Source: Alysiella filiformis (GTDB taxonomy: Bacteria; Pseudomonadota; Gammaproteobacteria; Burkholderiales; Neisseriaceae). From it: DNA of 64,000 nt. Where the stretch lies: positions 692,357 through 756,356 of the forward strand of contig NZ_CP059564.1 in assembly GCF_014054525.1 (NCBI RefSeq), written 5' to 3'. Made by a program: the position numbers and the translations under genes. Positions 8,244-17,232 of the stretch are shown piece by piece (position 1 is the first letter of the stretch; each line of letters opens with the position of its first letter). Under the pieces are notes generated by a model. It did no database searches. It was not told where the DNA came from and was given only the letters and a program-made list of their open reading frames with translations.

Positions 8244-8858
8244 TCAATGTGCGGTGGGTTTATCCGAATGGCAGTTGGTGCAATCGGTGCCACAATAATC
8301 ACGTCTGGCGCGAGTGAGCAAATTTGCCAAAGCCTGTTCCACTTCATTGGCGTGGGCTTTGAAATCGGAACGCAACATGCCTACCGCGTCCAAAAATTCG
8401 CCACGCTGGTGTTTGACCAAAATGGAGCCAGCGCAACGTTGAAAACGCGCATGAGCCGACATCAATTCGCCATATTCGGTAAATTGAATCAATGCCTTAC
8501 CCTCATTGTGCAACCATTGTTCAATGGTGGACATCAACAGGCTGCCCACAGCCGCAGGGTTGTAATCGCAGGATTTTTTTTCGCGCATGATTTGTTGTAC
8601 TTTTTCGCACCACGCGCGGTATTCGCCATGCACAATCGCCAATTCGGGAAAACAATCGTTTTGTAATACATTGATTTTTTCATGCACATTGTTAAAAATG
8701 ATTTCACTTTCTACCACGGGCGCAGCCGTTTTGGGTAATGATGGCACAATGGTAATGGAAATCAAAGGTTTGGTATCTTGTTGTACCGCTACGGTTTGTT
8801 CGTGTGAAACAAATTTTTGTTTGAACCAATCCATAAGTTTCATGACATTATCCTTCAA
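8244..8858 (-). CDS. Degenerate CZB-like protein with Cys-rich tail
   Basis: A 204-residue cytoplasmic protein. Residues about 73-180 follow the pattern of the chemoreceptor zinc-binding (CZB) domain: His77 in AIVHGEYRAW, a WLHNEG block (115-120) where the family has W-L-Y after a cysteine, and AHARF at 135-139 where the family has His-x3-His. Two of the usual four zinc ligands are absent: the Cys before the Trp is replaced and the second His is Gln140. The C terminus has Cys189, Cys193 and Cys196 (CGTDCTNCH), which might bind metal instead. A stand-alone CZB protein could sense zinc or an oxidant. The family call is tentative. Confidence 0.5.
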   Translation of the reverse strand: MKDNVMKLMDWFKQKFVSHEQTVAVQQDTKPLISITIVPSLPKTAAPVVESEIIFNNVHEKINVLQNDCFPELAIVHGEYRAWCEKVQQIMREKKSCDYNPAAVGSLLMSTIEQWLHNEGKALIQFTEYGELMSAHARFQRCAGSILVKHQRGEFLDAVGMLRSDFKAHANEVEQALANLLTRARRDYCGTDCTNCHSDKPTAH

Positions 8859-9086
8859 GTAATAAGGTGTTTGTTAAGCTGCTTTTGATTTTTGATATGG
8901 GCGTTATTTATATCGTTAAAATGCTAATTGTGCAATCTTTTTTTGTGTCTTTGCTCATCATTTTAGGCTGCCTGAAAGCGAAATCAACACAAAATTTAAC
9001 AAAAAATGCTGATTTTTAACGAATATGGGAAAAGGTTGTGATGATAATAAATTTTTTGAATGGCACTTTTGTAACAAATTTGCCAC

Positions 9087-9130
9087 AAAAATCCCACCCC
9101 ATTTTGAATCAAACAGGGGGTGGGATTTTT
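9087..9130 (-). terminator. ribF terminator (bidirectional hairpin)
   Basis: AAAAATCCCACCCC pairs with GGGGTGGGATTTTT around a loop of about 17 bases. It lies about 57 bases past the ribF stop. Between this and 8858 only uptake sequence and AT-rich DNA are seen. Confidence 0.75.
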
Positions 9131-9187
9131 GATGAAGGGCGCAAAGCGGACTGGCACAGCCCAAGCAAGCGCAAAACGAAGGGTCAT

Positions 9188-10120
9188 TTATCCTGATAAA
9201 TCGCACCAAGCGCGGGCTTGCGCCATATCCCAATGAATTTGCTGCTGTAATGTTGCCAAATCGGGAAATTTGCGTTCATCGCGCAATTTGTGCAAAAAGG
9301 CAACTTCCAAACGTTCGCCATACAAATCGCCTGAAAAATCAAACAAATGAACTTCAAGCTGGCTGCGTTTTTCTTGCGACACGGTGGGGTTGTAGCCCAA
9401 GCTCGCCACGCCATGTTTCACACCAAAGCTGCCTGTAACGGCAACCACAAACACGCCATTTAAAGCATAACGGTGTGGCGGCAAATGCACATTGGCGGTG
9501 GGGCTGCCCAGTTGTCGCCCCAATTTTTTGCCGTGTTTCACATGACCGCTCAACACATAATCATGCCCCAAAATCTGTTTGGCTTTGTCCAAACGCCCCT
9601 GTTGTAGGGCTTGGCGCACGGCGGTGCTGCTGGCGCGTTCGCCTGCAATCAAAATGCTGGGGGTTTGTTCGGTAACAAAATCCGTTTGTTGCGCGAGCAG
9701 GGCAAAATCGCCCGTTCTGCCCTTGCCAAAACGAAAATCATCGCCAATGAGCAAATAGCGCGTGTTGAGTTCGCGTCGCAAAATGTGTTCAATAAAATCG
9801 TGGGCATTTTGATTGGCAAATTCGGGATTGAAACGCAACACGCGCACGGCATTCAGGCAGCCTGTTTGTGCCAAAAGCCGCAATTTATCGCGCAGGGGCG
9901 TGAGCCGCAAACTGGGTTCGCGCCCCAGTTGTTGGCTGAAAAATTCGCTGGGTTGGGGTTCAAAAATCACCGCCACACTTTGCAAGCCACGCGCTTGGGC
10001 TTCGTGTGCGAGGCGTTGCAAAATGTGATGATGCCCCAAATGCACGCCGTCAAAATTGCCAATTGTTACCGCGCTGGCGGCGAAAATGGGCTGTGTGATG
10101 TGCCCCAAGCAAATATCCAT
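9188..10120 (-). CDS. ribF: Bifunctional riboflavin kinase / FMN adenylyltransferase
   Basis: RibF makes FMN and then FAD from riboflavin. The N-terminal adenylyltransferase half has the signature AVTIGNFDGVHLGHHHIL (from residue 17 of the 310-residue form). The C-terminal flavokinase half has GKKLGRQLGSPTANV and an acidic VHLFDFSGDLYG block. The frame stays open up to 10213, but the extra 31 residues have no family match, so the ATG at 10118-10120 is chosen. An uptake sequence lies inside the gene. The gene stands alone, divergent from the ABC permease. Confidence 0.93.
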   Translation of the reverse strand: MDICLGHITQPIFAASAVTIGNFDGVHLGHHHILQRLAHEAQARGLQSVAVIFEPQPSEFFSQQLGREPSLRLTPLRDKLRLLAQTGCLNAVRVLRFNPEFANQNAHDFIEHILRRELNTRYLLIGDDFRFGKGRTGDFALLAQQTDFVTEQTPSILIAGERASSTAVRQALQQGRLDKAKQILGHDYVLSGHVKHGKKLGRQLGSPTANVHLPPHRYALNGVFVVAVTGSFGVKHGVASLGYNPTVSQEKRSQLEVHLFDFSGDLYGERLEVAFLHKLRDERKFPDLATLQQQIHWDMAQARAWCDLSG

Positions 10121-10234
10121 AAAACCGAATCCGTTTGAACAAAATGGCATTATTTTAACGATTTTATAGGCTGCCTGAAATGTTTGCTGTAAAATAACGC
10201 GCTTTTTACGCAATATTTTTTCTGTGTGGTTATT

Positions 10235-10984
10235 ATGGATTTTCGTTTTGACATTATTTGGGAATACCGCCAGATGTTCCTTGATGGCGCGTTGCTGACT
10301 TTAAAATTGACGGCAATCGCGGTATTTGGTGGTACGATTTTGGGTTTATTTGGTGCATTGGCGCGGATTGTGCGTTTTGAAAAAGGCGGTTTGCCTGCCA
10401 AAATTTTGACGTGGATTTTGCGTACCAGTTCATTGATTTACGTTACGCTGTTTCGCGGTACGCCCTTGTTTGTGCAGATATTTATTTGGCACTTTGTGTG
10501 GTCGGTTGCGCTGATTAACCCCAACGATGGCTGGCTGATTAGTGGCGATTTGGCAGCCGAATTGCGCCGCAACCACGGGGCATTGATTGCGGGTACGCTG
10601 GCATTAACCGTGAATGCAGGCGCATACATCACCGAAATTTTCCGTGCAGGCATTCAGTCCATAGACAAAGGGCAAATGGAGGCGGCGCGTTCATTGGGTT
10701 TGACCTATGCACAGGCGATGCGTTTTGTGATTTTGCCGCAGGCTTTGCGCCGCATGCTGCCGCCCATTGCCAACGAGTTTATCACGCTGTTGAAAGACAG
10801 CTCTTTGGTATCGGCGATTGCGGTGGCGGAATTGGCGTATGTGCAGCGCACCATTTCAGGTCGCTATTCCATTTACGAAGAGCCGCTTTACACGGTGGCA
10901 ATCATCTATTTGCTGATGACGATTTGTTTGAGCTGGCTGTTTGCCGCTTTGGAGAAAAAATACAATCCCATCCATCGTCATTAA
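10235..10984 (+). CDS. Amino-acid ABC transporter permease (HisM/GlnP type)
   Basis: An inner-membrane permease of the polar amino-acid uptake family, 249 residues from the ATG at 10235; an in-frame GTG lies 9 bases earlier. It has about five membrane segments, a LFRGTPLFVQ stretch typical of HisMQ permeases, and the EAA loop (EAARSLGLTYAQAMRFVILP) that contacts the ATPase. The partners, an ATPase and a periplasmic binding protein, are not adjacent: ribF lies upstream on the other strand and repeats plus an IS follow. Either the operon was broken or the partners are elsewhere. Confidence 0.85.
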   Translation: MDFRFDIIWEYRQMFLDGALLTLKLTAIAVFGGTILGLFGALARIVRFEKGGLPAKILTWILRTSSLIYVTLFRGTPLFVQIFIWHFVWSVALINPNDGWLISGDLAAELRRNHGALIAGTLALTVNAGAYITEIFRAGIQSIDKGQMEAARSLGLTYAQAMRFVILPQALRRMLPPIANEFITLLKDSSLVSAIAVAELAYVQRTISGRYSIYEEPLYTVAIIYLLMTICLSWLFAALEKKYNPIHRH

Positions 10985-11007
10985 GCTGATTGATAAAAAA
11001 GGGCAGA

Positions 11008-11128
11008 TTGAAACCTTTGCAAAACCCATTTTTCAACGGACGTAGGGGCGGATTTCCGCCCCTTTTTCACTTGATACATTTAAAAATAGGACAAGGGTAG
11101 GGTGCAACACCTTGCACCATGGGTTTTA
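11008..11128. repeat. Partial M and B repeat fragments at the IS insertion site
   Basis: A TGAAACCTTTGCAAAACCC end, a GGGGCGGATTTCCGCCCC hairpin and a B-type GGTGCAACACCTTGCACC hairpin. The IS at 11129 begins inside this block after a TA. Confidence 0.65.
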
Positions 11129-11903
11129 TAGCTAACCAAAACTAAAACCACTACAATATTAAATTTATCATGGCTTACTCCCAAGACTTACGTAAACAAA
11201 TCCTAAAAAGCGTTGCAAGCGGCATGACGATACGTCAAGCCTCCGCATTTTATGGCATCAGTACACATACCATTAACCAATGGAAACGAAATGGGATTGA
11301 AAGAAAAAAACGTCAATTCAAACCATTAAAAGTTAATCATGAAGCATTATTAAAAGATGTTGAAAACTACCCTGATGCCTTCCAATACGAACGTGCCAAG
11401 CGTTTGGGTGTTACCGCAAGTGCAATTTGTTACGCACTCAAACAGCTCAAAATTTCAGTTAAAAAAAGACGTGCCAACACCCAAAACAAGAACCAGAACA
11501 GCGAAATCAGTACCATTTAAAATTGCGTTTTTACAAAAAAATGGGCTATCAAATGGTTTATATTGATGAAAGTGGTTTTGCACACAAAAGGCTATGCCCT
11601 GATTGGGCGGCGTTGTTATGCGACTTACGATTGGCAAATACGTAAACAAACCAATGCAATAGGTGCATTGTTAAATGGGCGTTTGTTTACAGTTGCTTTG
11701 TTTCATCATACGATTAATCGTGCGGTTTTTATTCAATGGTTAAAAGAAGATTTAATACCAAAATTGAATAAAAAGAGTGTGTTGATTATGGATAATGCTC
11801 GCTTTCATGTCGGTGAAGAGATTCGTCAATTGGTGGCACAAAGTGGGCATAAGCTGCTGTATTGACCTGCATACAGTCCTGATTTGAATCCTATTGAACA
11901 ATA
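11129..11903 (+). mobile_element. IS630-type insertion sequence, right end missing (copy 1)
   Basis: The left end TAGCTAACCAAAACTAAAAC matches, with two changes, the end of the intact copy at 54368-55240. TA precedes it, as expected for this family. Similarity to copy 2 stops at 11903, where a long palindrome begins; the last roughly 100 bases and the right inverted repeat are lost, so this copy cannot move. Confidence 0.85.
11170..11903 (+). pseudogene. IS630-family transposase, broken (copy 1)
   Basis: The first frame (11170-11520, 116 residues) is the helix-turn-helix part. A -1 shift on an A7 run near 11460 leads into the frame with YIDESGF, the first catalytic Asp; such a shift is usual for split IS630 transposases. 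A second, +1 shift near CACAAAAGGC (about 11580) is then needed to reach GYALIGRRCYATYDW and LIMDNARFH, the second Asp. After that a TGA stands where a Leu codon is expected before PAYSPDLNPIE, the catalytic Glu region. The second shift and the stop look like true lesions, and both are shared with copy 2. Confidence 0.8.
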
Positions 11904-11986
11904 CTGAAACCTTTGCCCCCCCAAAAATCCTCTCAATTCTTTGGTAGAGAGAATTTAGAGGATTTTTGGGGGGGCAAAGGTTTCAG
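11904..11986. repeat. Long near-perfect palindrome abutting the truncated IS
   Basis: An 83-bp hairpin: CTGAAACCTTTGC, seven C, AAAAATCCTCT, then a short loop and the inverted arm. Arms are about 37 bases. The tip CTGAAACCTTTGC is the same as the tip of the M elements. It replaces the right end of the IS. Confidence 0.75.
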
Positions 11987-12008
11987 CCTGATGATGGTTA
12001 TTTAAAAA

Positions 12009-12093
12009 CGCCATGCTCACTCTTTTTTGAAATTAACAGTTTTATTTGAAATCATTTTTCAAGTAAATTAATGATAAAAAAAGTTGAATATCG
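12009..12093. repeat. E-family palindromic element (copy E1), left edge of the gtr-like cluster
   Basis: It contains TGAAATTAACAG and TATTTGAAATCATTTTTCA, and ends with AAAAAAGTTGAATATCGC, an imperfect inverse of its start. It is related to 15865-15994 on the other side of the glycosylation cluster. Confidence 0.6.
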
Positions 12094-12099
12094 CATTTA

Positions 12100-13041
12100 T
12101 CATGCATTCTTTTCTGATTTCGCGAATGATTTTAATACATAACGTGGGCGTTGCTTGGTTTCTATGTAAATACGTCCAATGTACTCACCCAAAACACCAA
12201 TGCTAATAAGCTGTATCCCGCCTAAAAACAAAATACATGCCAATAACGATGGATAACCCTTAACATCATTTCCCCACATTAGTGTACTGACAATGATCCA
12301 TAAACCATACAAAAATGCACTGCCTGAAAATACCAAACCCACATACGTCCAAATTCGCAAAGGTACAGTAGAAAAACCACTGATGCCCTCTAATGCCAAA
12401 TTCCACAATTTCCAACCATTAAACTTGGTTTGTCCTGCCACACGTTTTGGGCGATGATAGCCAACAATAGCAGTATCGCCACCCACCCATGCAAATATGC
12501 CTTTCATAAACAGATTTCTTTCAGGCAAAACAATCAAGGCATCCACCACAGAACGTGATAATAAGCGAAAATCACCCACATTTTCTTCAATATGGATATT
12601 GCTCATTTTATTGTGTATGCGATAAAAAAGATTGGCACTCCATCTTTTAAATGGGTGGTCTTCACTGCGGTCTATGCGTTTTGCCAGTACCATACTGGCA
12701 CCTGCTTGCCAATGAGCAAGCATTTTGGGAATCAATTCAATAGGGTCTTGCAAGTCAACATCTATGGGAATCACTGCTTGACCTGTCGCGTGCTCTAACC
12801 CTGCAAACAGAGCAGACTCTTTACCAAAATTGCGTGTAAAGTGCAGTGTTTTAACCCATTTATCTTGTTGAGCGAGCTGATTTAATAGTACCTCGGTTTG
12901 GTCGGTACTACCATCATTACAAAACACCAATTCAACATGATAATCGTGTAAAGGCACATATTCACGAACAGTTTGATAAAATAACGGTATGCTATCCTCT
13001 TCATTAAAAACAGGAATAACCAAAGAAATCACAATACTCAT
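12100..13041 (-). CDS. GtrB-like family 2 glycosyltransferase (polyprenyl-phosphate hexose transferase)
   Basis: A 313-residue enzyme of the DPM1/GtrB type, which moves a sugar from a nucleotide donor onto undecaprenyl phosphate at the cytoplasmic face. Motifs: [10 protein letters not shown] (8-17), CNDGSTD (41-47), and DVDLQDP (94-100) with the metal-binding Asp residues. Two C-terminal membrane segments (about 231-253 and 268-290) fit the subfamily. Its start overlaps the GtrA stop by four bases (ATGA), so it is translationally coupled. Codon use is more AT-rich than in the flanking housekeeping genes. Confidence 0.9.
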   Translation of the reverse strand: MSIVISLVIPVFNEEDSIPLFYQTVREYVPLHDYHVELVFCNDGSTDQTEVLLNQLAQQDKWVKTLHFTRNFGKESALFAGLEHATGQAVIPIDVDLQDPIELIPKMLAHWQAGASMVLAKRIDRSEDHPFKRWSANLFYRIHNKMSNIHIEENVGDFRLLSRSVVDALIVLPERNLFMKGIFAWVGGDTAIVGYHRPKRVAGQTKFNGWKLWNLALEGISGFSTVPLRIWTYVGLVFSGSAFLYGLWIIVSTLMWGNDVKGYPSLLACILFLGGIQLISIGVLGEYIGRIYIETKQRPRYVLKSFAKSEKNA

Positions 13042-13421
13042 GATGAATTTCCTTTACGAAAAACCAGTTTTTTTGCACCCAAAAACCCCAATATCACACT
13101 CAATACCATAAAAAAAGGTATGGCTAACCACGATGTCCATGCCAAATAATCCACAAGCCAACCTGAAAATATCGCCAAACTGCCCATCCATGCCACAAAT
13201 GCCATATAAGACGACAGGTTTTGATAAGATTGTTGAAATGTCCATTTGGCATTTGCCCAATAACTAAATGTAGCGGTAGAGAAAAATGCCATACCATTTG
13301 CCCATGTGGCAGACACATCATTTGCAAGCAACAAACCAAATACCACAACATGAATTAAAGTATTCAATATCCCAATGAGTGAATAGATTCCAAACTGTTT
13401 GAATATCATTTTATTTTTCAT
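13038..13421 (-). CDS. GtrA-family flippase-like membrane protein
   Basis: A GtrA/DPMS_3 protein, here 127 residues from the ATG at 13421, with four membrane segments. In phage serotype-conversion systems GtrA is thought to flip the lipid-linked sugar made by GtrB. The frame remains open to 13508, but that extension lies inside the upstream gene and lacks family features; the ATG at 13421 overlaps the upstream stop by 11 bases. The hydrophobic pattern [20 protein letters not shown] and the C-terminal [10 protein letters not shown] fit the family. Confidence 0.85.
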   Translation of the reverse strand: MKNKMIFKQFGIYSLIGILNTLIHVVVFGLLLANDVSATWANGMAFFSTATFSYWANAKWTFQQSYQNLSSYMAFVAWMGSLAIFSGWLVDYLAWTSWLAIPFFMVLSVILGFLGAKKLVFRKGNSS

Positions 13422-14940
13422 TACCCCATAATAACCATGTACCATGCTGTGCAACCAAAACCTTATTTTGGCAACTGGGATTTTGTTTAAGCCAGCTTTT
13501 AACATCATCTATCGGATTATCCACCACTCGCATAACCAAATAATCATAAATGCTGCAATCTAAAATTTGGGTTAAATTTCCTTTTACTGCACCACGATTT
13601 TTCTTGTAATTGGGATAAATTTCTTCTGCTTTTAAACGCACAATCATCGCGGGTGATGTCGCAAAACTAAAATCCACCCAGCCGTGTTTTTCTGCTTGAT
13701 ACCACTGTGCAAAATGGAGATAGTTTCTATCGGTGGTAATGCTAGAATCATGGCGTGAAGCTTCATCAAACAAAAACATGGCACGTTTGTTTGGCTGCAT
13801 GTCTTGTTTGGTTTTTTCAAAATCAAGCCTGATGTTGGAGTATTGAAACTGTACATTATCATTGTGATTTTTATATAAAATAGCCAAGATACTTACCATA
13901 AAAAATACCGTAGCCACTTGTGCGATATTATAACGCCCACCACGCAAATCTGTATTGGGTAGCCAAATTAACGCATAAAAAATCGGTACAAATATTGCAA
14001 ATCTTTGATATAAAAAGGCAGTCTGAAATGCAATATGTGGCAATGCATACCAAATAATCAAACAAGCAATCAATGGTACATAAAGTTGCCACTGACGACT
14101 TAATCGGTATCCCATAAAAATCGGCAAAATCAGCACACCATAAAATGCCAGATGATAATGATAAATATCATTCATGTGCCAAGGCAAATACAGCAATTCT
14201 TGTGTTTTCCACAAAAAGGGATGTTGCTCAACATAACCTATTGGATAACCTTCAAAAAATGCAGGGTCAGGTTTTAAAATAATTCTTACCAGTATGATGG
14301 CAAATAATAGAAATACGCCAGTAAAATAAAAACGTTGTTGCCAATTGTGTTGCTTAAATGATGCCAAAAAATTGCAATACGCCACAAAACAAAAAAATGC
14401 AAAACCCAAAATATGGCTAAAATACAATAAAACACCCCAAGCAAAAACGATTGCCAACTGTTTTGGTTTGTGGGTTTCAAAATAATTTTTACACGAAATT
14501 AAAAAGAAAATACCAACAGGTACACTCATCATAAAACTGACAAATCCCCACTGATATGCAAATCCAAAAAAACAACTTAACGCCAAAAAATCCAATAGTT
14601 TATCTTTGCCATAAGCCAAACGTAGCTGTCTGATACTGATAACATACAAACAAAAAACAACCACCATCACCCACTTAGAAGCAGTGCTGATGTCCATAAA
14701 CTGATAAAAAAACCACCATAATAAATAAGAGGTTAAATAAGGTGTATCAAAATTGGTAAATACCATGTTTTGCCAAACACTTTTTCCTTTGGTTAAATCA
14801 TCCAAAGTTGTAACTTGTGCGGCATGTTGTGGCAAGTCAATTAAGGGTAAATAATCAGGATAAAGCAAAAAAATCAGACAGCTCAAAACCAAAACACCCA
14901 GTAATTTGGTTTGAGATTTGGGAGAAAAAAGTGTTTGCAT
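13411..14940 (-). CDS. Multi-pass membrane protein, GtrC/GT-C-like
   Basis: A 509-residue integral membrane protein with about ten or eleven hydrophobic segments, an early periplasmic loop with LIDLPQHAAQ, and a soluble C-terminal part (about residues 380-509). This shape and its place beside GtrA and GtrB point to the acceptor-specific glycosyltransferase (GtrC role) that transfers the flipped sugar to lipopolysaccharide or another envelope glycan. No specific family is recognised. LPQH resembles the short acidic or His-bearing loop motifs of GT-C enzymes, but this is weak evidence. Confidence 0.65.
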   Translation of the reverse strand: MQTLFSPKSQTKLLGVLVLSCLIFLLYPDYLPLIDLPQHAAQVTTLDDLTKGKSVWQNMVFTNFDTPYLTSYLLWWFFYQFMDISTASKWVMVVVFCLYVISIRQLRLAYGKDKLLDFLALSCFFGFAYQWGFVSFMMSVPVGIFFLISCKNYFETHKPKQLAIVFAWGVLLYFSHILGFAFFCFVAYCNFLASFKQHNWQQRFYFTGVFLLFAIILVRIILKPDPAFFEGYPIGYVEQHPFLWKTQELLYLPWHMNDIYHYHLAFYGVLILPIFMGYRLSRQWQLYVPLIACLIIWYALPHIAFQTAFLYQRFAIFVPIFYALIWLPNTDLRGGRYNIAQVATVFFMVSILAILYKNHNDNVQFQYSNIRLDFEKTKQDMQPNKRAMFLFDEASRHDSSITTDRNYLHFAQWYQAEKHGWVDFSFATSPAMIVRLKAEEIYPNYKKNRGAVKGNLTQILDCSIYDYLVMRVVDNPIDDVKSWLKQNPSCQNKVLVAQHGTWLLWGNEK

Positions 14941-14971
14941 AATTTTTTAATCTTATGATTTTAATATTGAT

Positions 14972-15715
14972 TTAAGGTTTTTCTGCCAAACAAAAAACGG
15001 TTAATCCCGCCAATTTATTCCATTTTTGAAATGGGATTTCCATTTGGGAAGCCGTTAACAGTATGGCATTTGTTAAAGGGTGGTGTTTGACCAATTGGGA
15101 TTTGGTTTCTTTTTTTGGAAAAATGCGTTCAAATAAACGCATTGTTAGTGCAATTGGGAAGACCGCCCCAAAATAATAATGGTTTTGAATGATATTTAAG
15201 CCTGATGATTGAACAGTTGCTGCCAAATGCTGGCGTGTATAACGGCGATAATGTTCCAAGAATACATCATGACTGCTCCACAAAAATTGAAATGCAGGCA
15301 CTGAAATTAAAAATTTTGTACCACTTGGCACTTGCTCAACATAGGTTTTTAATAAACCCACGTCATCTTCAACGTGCTCCAACACATCCATCATTAAACA
15401 TAAATCAACAGGTGCAATACCTGCCTGAGCCGTATCCAAAATAGACCGTCTAAAATACAGAGGCTTTCCTGAATGTGTGTCATCATATTCAGTTGGATAA
15501 CTGATATCTACACATACACCTACTTGAACATTAGAATGCTCGAGCAGATAGCGAGAGAAATAACCAGACCCAGCACCCACATCAAGTACTGTTTTTGCTT
15601 GAACATTGTGCAAAATATTTTGCATAGCACGAGCTTTGGCGATATAGTACCAGTGTTTATTTACATCATCACCTAAAATATCACTTTCTTTTAAATCCAT
15701 AATATACATCTCCAT
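14972..15715 (-). CDS. Class I SAM-dependent methyltransferase
   Basis: A 247-residue methyltransferase with motif I VLDVGAGSGYFSRYL (43-57), an acidic Asp at the end of the second strand (VCVDIS), and LMMDVLEHVEDD as the motif II region. It starts the cluster methyltransferase, GT-C-like, GtrA, GtrB, with a 31-base gap to the next gene. In such clusters the substrate may be a glycan precursor or a lipid-linked sugar; this is inferred from position only. An in-frame ATG at codon 6 is an alternative start. Confidence 0.8.
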   Translation of the reverse strand: MEMYIMDLKESDILGDDVNKHWYYIAKARAMQNILHNVQAKTVLDVGAGSGYFSRYLLEHSNVQVGVCVDISYPTEYDDTHSGKPLYFRRSILDTAQAGIAPVDLCLMMDVLEHVEDDVGLLKTYVEQVPSGTKFLISVPAFQFLWSSHDVFLEHYRRYTRQHLAATVQSSGLNIIQNHYYFGAVFPIALTMRLFERIFPKKETKSQLVKHHPLTNAILLTASQMEIPFQKWNKLAGLTVFCLAEKP

Positions 15716-15864
15716 AAATAATTAATTAACACGAGTAGTACTTAAATTTTACGCGAACTCGGGATAAGAAACGGATTAACATTTTGTTTTAATACAAATT
15801 TTTCCGCAGAAGGGATACAAACCTCCACAAGGCAAGTCATTTATTCTCATTAACCACCAATTTA

Positions 15865-15994
15865 TCAACGCTATGCTCAACTGTTTTCTGAAATTAACTG
15901 GTCTATTTGAAATCATTTTTTCATTTATTTTTAATTCAAATTAAAGATGTTTCAATTAAATCAATTCAGAAAAAAGAGTTGAGTATAGCGTTGA
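15865..15994. repeat. E-family palindromic element (copy E2), right edge of the gtr-like cluster
   Basis: Ends are TCAACGCTATGCTCAACTG and the inverted TTGAGTATAGCGTTGA. The left arm continues with TGAAATTAACTGGTCTATTTG, which matches E1. A lone S-element end (ACGCGAACTCGGGATAAG) lies at about 15751-15768. The rest of 15716-16058 has no gene. Confidence 0.65.
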
Positions 15995-16058
15995 TTCAGT
16001 AAAACTCATTGGATTTGCAAGTGTGTTGATGAAAATCAATCAGACAAAACAATCATGA

Positions 16059-16961
16059 TTATAAAGTCATGCTGGGTGTGCTTGCCAGTTGATTGTGCAA
16101 CCAACGCACCGCTTGCGCCAATTCGCCCGCCATCAAACCAATCGGGCCGATTTGCATTTGCGCCAAAATGTCTGCTGCCGCACCGTGCAGCCACACCGCA
16201 GCAGGCACCGCCTCTTCCGCCTCCAAGCCTTGCGCCAACAAGCTGCCAATGATGCCCGACAACACATCGCCCGAACCTGCCGTTGCCAAGCCCGCATTGC
16301 CCGTTTCATTCACTTGCAAAGCCCCACGCGCCGATGAAATGACCGTTTCATGCCCTTTCAGCACCACCCACGCACGGTAACGCGATGCCAATTCACGCGC
16401 CGCCCAAGAGCGGTTTGCCTCCACCTGCGTTACGCCCGTGTCAAGCAAATGCGCGGCTTCGGCAGGGTGTGGGGTCAGCACCAAATCGGCACGTTTGGTG
16501 GGATTGAGCTGCTTGGAAATGTCCACCAACAAATGCAGCGCGTCTGCGTCCAACACCAATTGTGGTGTGCTGCTGTTCCAAATGGCTTTGAGTAATTGAC
16601 CTGCCGTTTCATTGCGACTCAAACCACAGCCCACCACCCAAGTATCCACAATTTGATGGTGTGTTTTGAGGACATCAACCGCATAATCCACCATCAATTC
16701 AGGGCGTGTGGGAAAAAACGGCACAGGATTGGGATTTTGATTCAAGCCCACCAACACTTTGCCACAACCCGTTTGCAAAGCCGCATCGGCAGCCAAAAAA
16801 GCCGCACCAACCATGCCTTTTGCCCCACCAACCACACAAACCGTGCCACAAGTGCCTTTGTGGGCATCGTGGGGACGCGGTTGGCAAAGCGTGGGGAAAT
16901 TTTTTTGAGCATATTTACGCAAAGCATCAATGTTGATGCGATGTTGTAGGGGATTAAACAT
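16059..16961 (-). CDS. nnrD: ADP-dependent NAD(P)H-hydrate dehydratase
   Basis: NnrD repairs hydrated NADH and NADPH, a metabolite-repair reaction. This is the stand-alone kinase-fold domain (300 residues), without the NnrE epimerase fusion found in E. coli. Signatures: VVGGAKGMVGAAFLAADAAL near the N terminus, LDADAL (137-142), LTPHPAEAA (162-170), VVLKG (199-203), and NAGLATAGSGDVLSG (222-236) with the catalytic Asp232. It is flanked by non-coding DNA on both sides, so it is probably monocistronic. An nnrE gene is not seen in the window. Confidence 0.9.
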   Translation of the reverse strand: MFNPLQHRINIDALRKYAQKNFPTLCQPRPHDAHKGTCGTVCVVGGAKGMVGAAFLAADAALQTGCGKVLVGLNQNPNPVPFFPTRPELMVDYAVDVLKTHHQIVDTWVVGCGLSRNETAGQLLKAIWNSSTPQLVLDADALHLLVDISKQLNPTKRADLVLTPHPAEAAHLLDTGVTQVEANRSWAARELASRYRAWVVLKGHETVISSARGALQVNETGNAGLATAGSGDVLSGIIGSLLAQGLEAEEAVPAAVWLHGAAADILAQMQIGPIGLMAGELAQAVRWLHNQLASTPSMTL

Positions 16962-17189
16962 AAGTTCTGTCTTTCAAATCTGACTTTTGCGTCATTTTAA
17001 CATAAAATCAAGTGATTGTGATGAGCTTGCAAGTATTTGTTTTTGCATTGACAAAATGGTTTCACCACCATTCAGGCAGCCTGAAAGTGCCGATAATTGT
17101 CATATTTTGCTGATTTCAAGCAAACGCATTTAAATTAATTTTAAAAATAAGCAATTAAGAAAAATGGCGATTTTTTACACCGATTGGGC

Positions 17190-17218
17190 TTGACGCAAAA
17201 CACAATGGCGCGTACAAT
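17190..17218 (+). promoter_or_regulatory. tRNA-Lys promoter
   Basis: TTGACG (17190-17195), 17 bases, TACAAT (17213-17218), ending 14 bases before the tRNA. Both boxes fit sigma-70 well. Upstream, 16962-17189 holds one uptake sequence and no gene. Confidence 0.8.
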
Positions 17219-17232
17219 TCAAATCTTTCATT

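Noticed and set aside
8958-9233. Open frame between ribF and the CZB-like gene on the minus strand
   Set aside because: It crosses the ribF terminator hairpin and overlaps the ribF end; the product has no family feature.
12100-15715. Prophage or phage remnant at the gtr-like cluster
   Set aside because: No integrase, capsid, tail or lysis gene is present; only the GtrAB resemblance points to phage ancestry.
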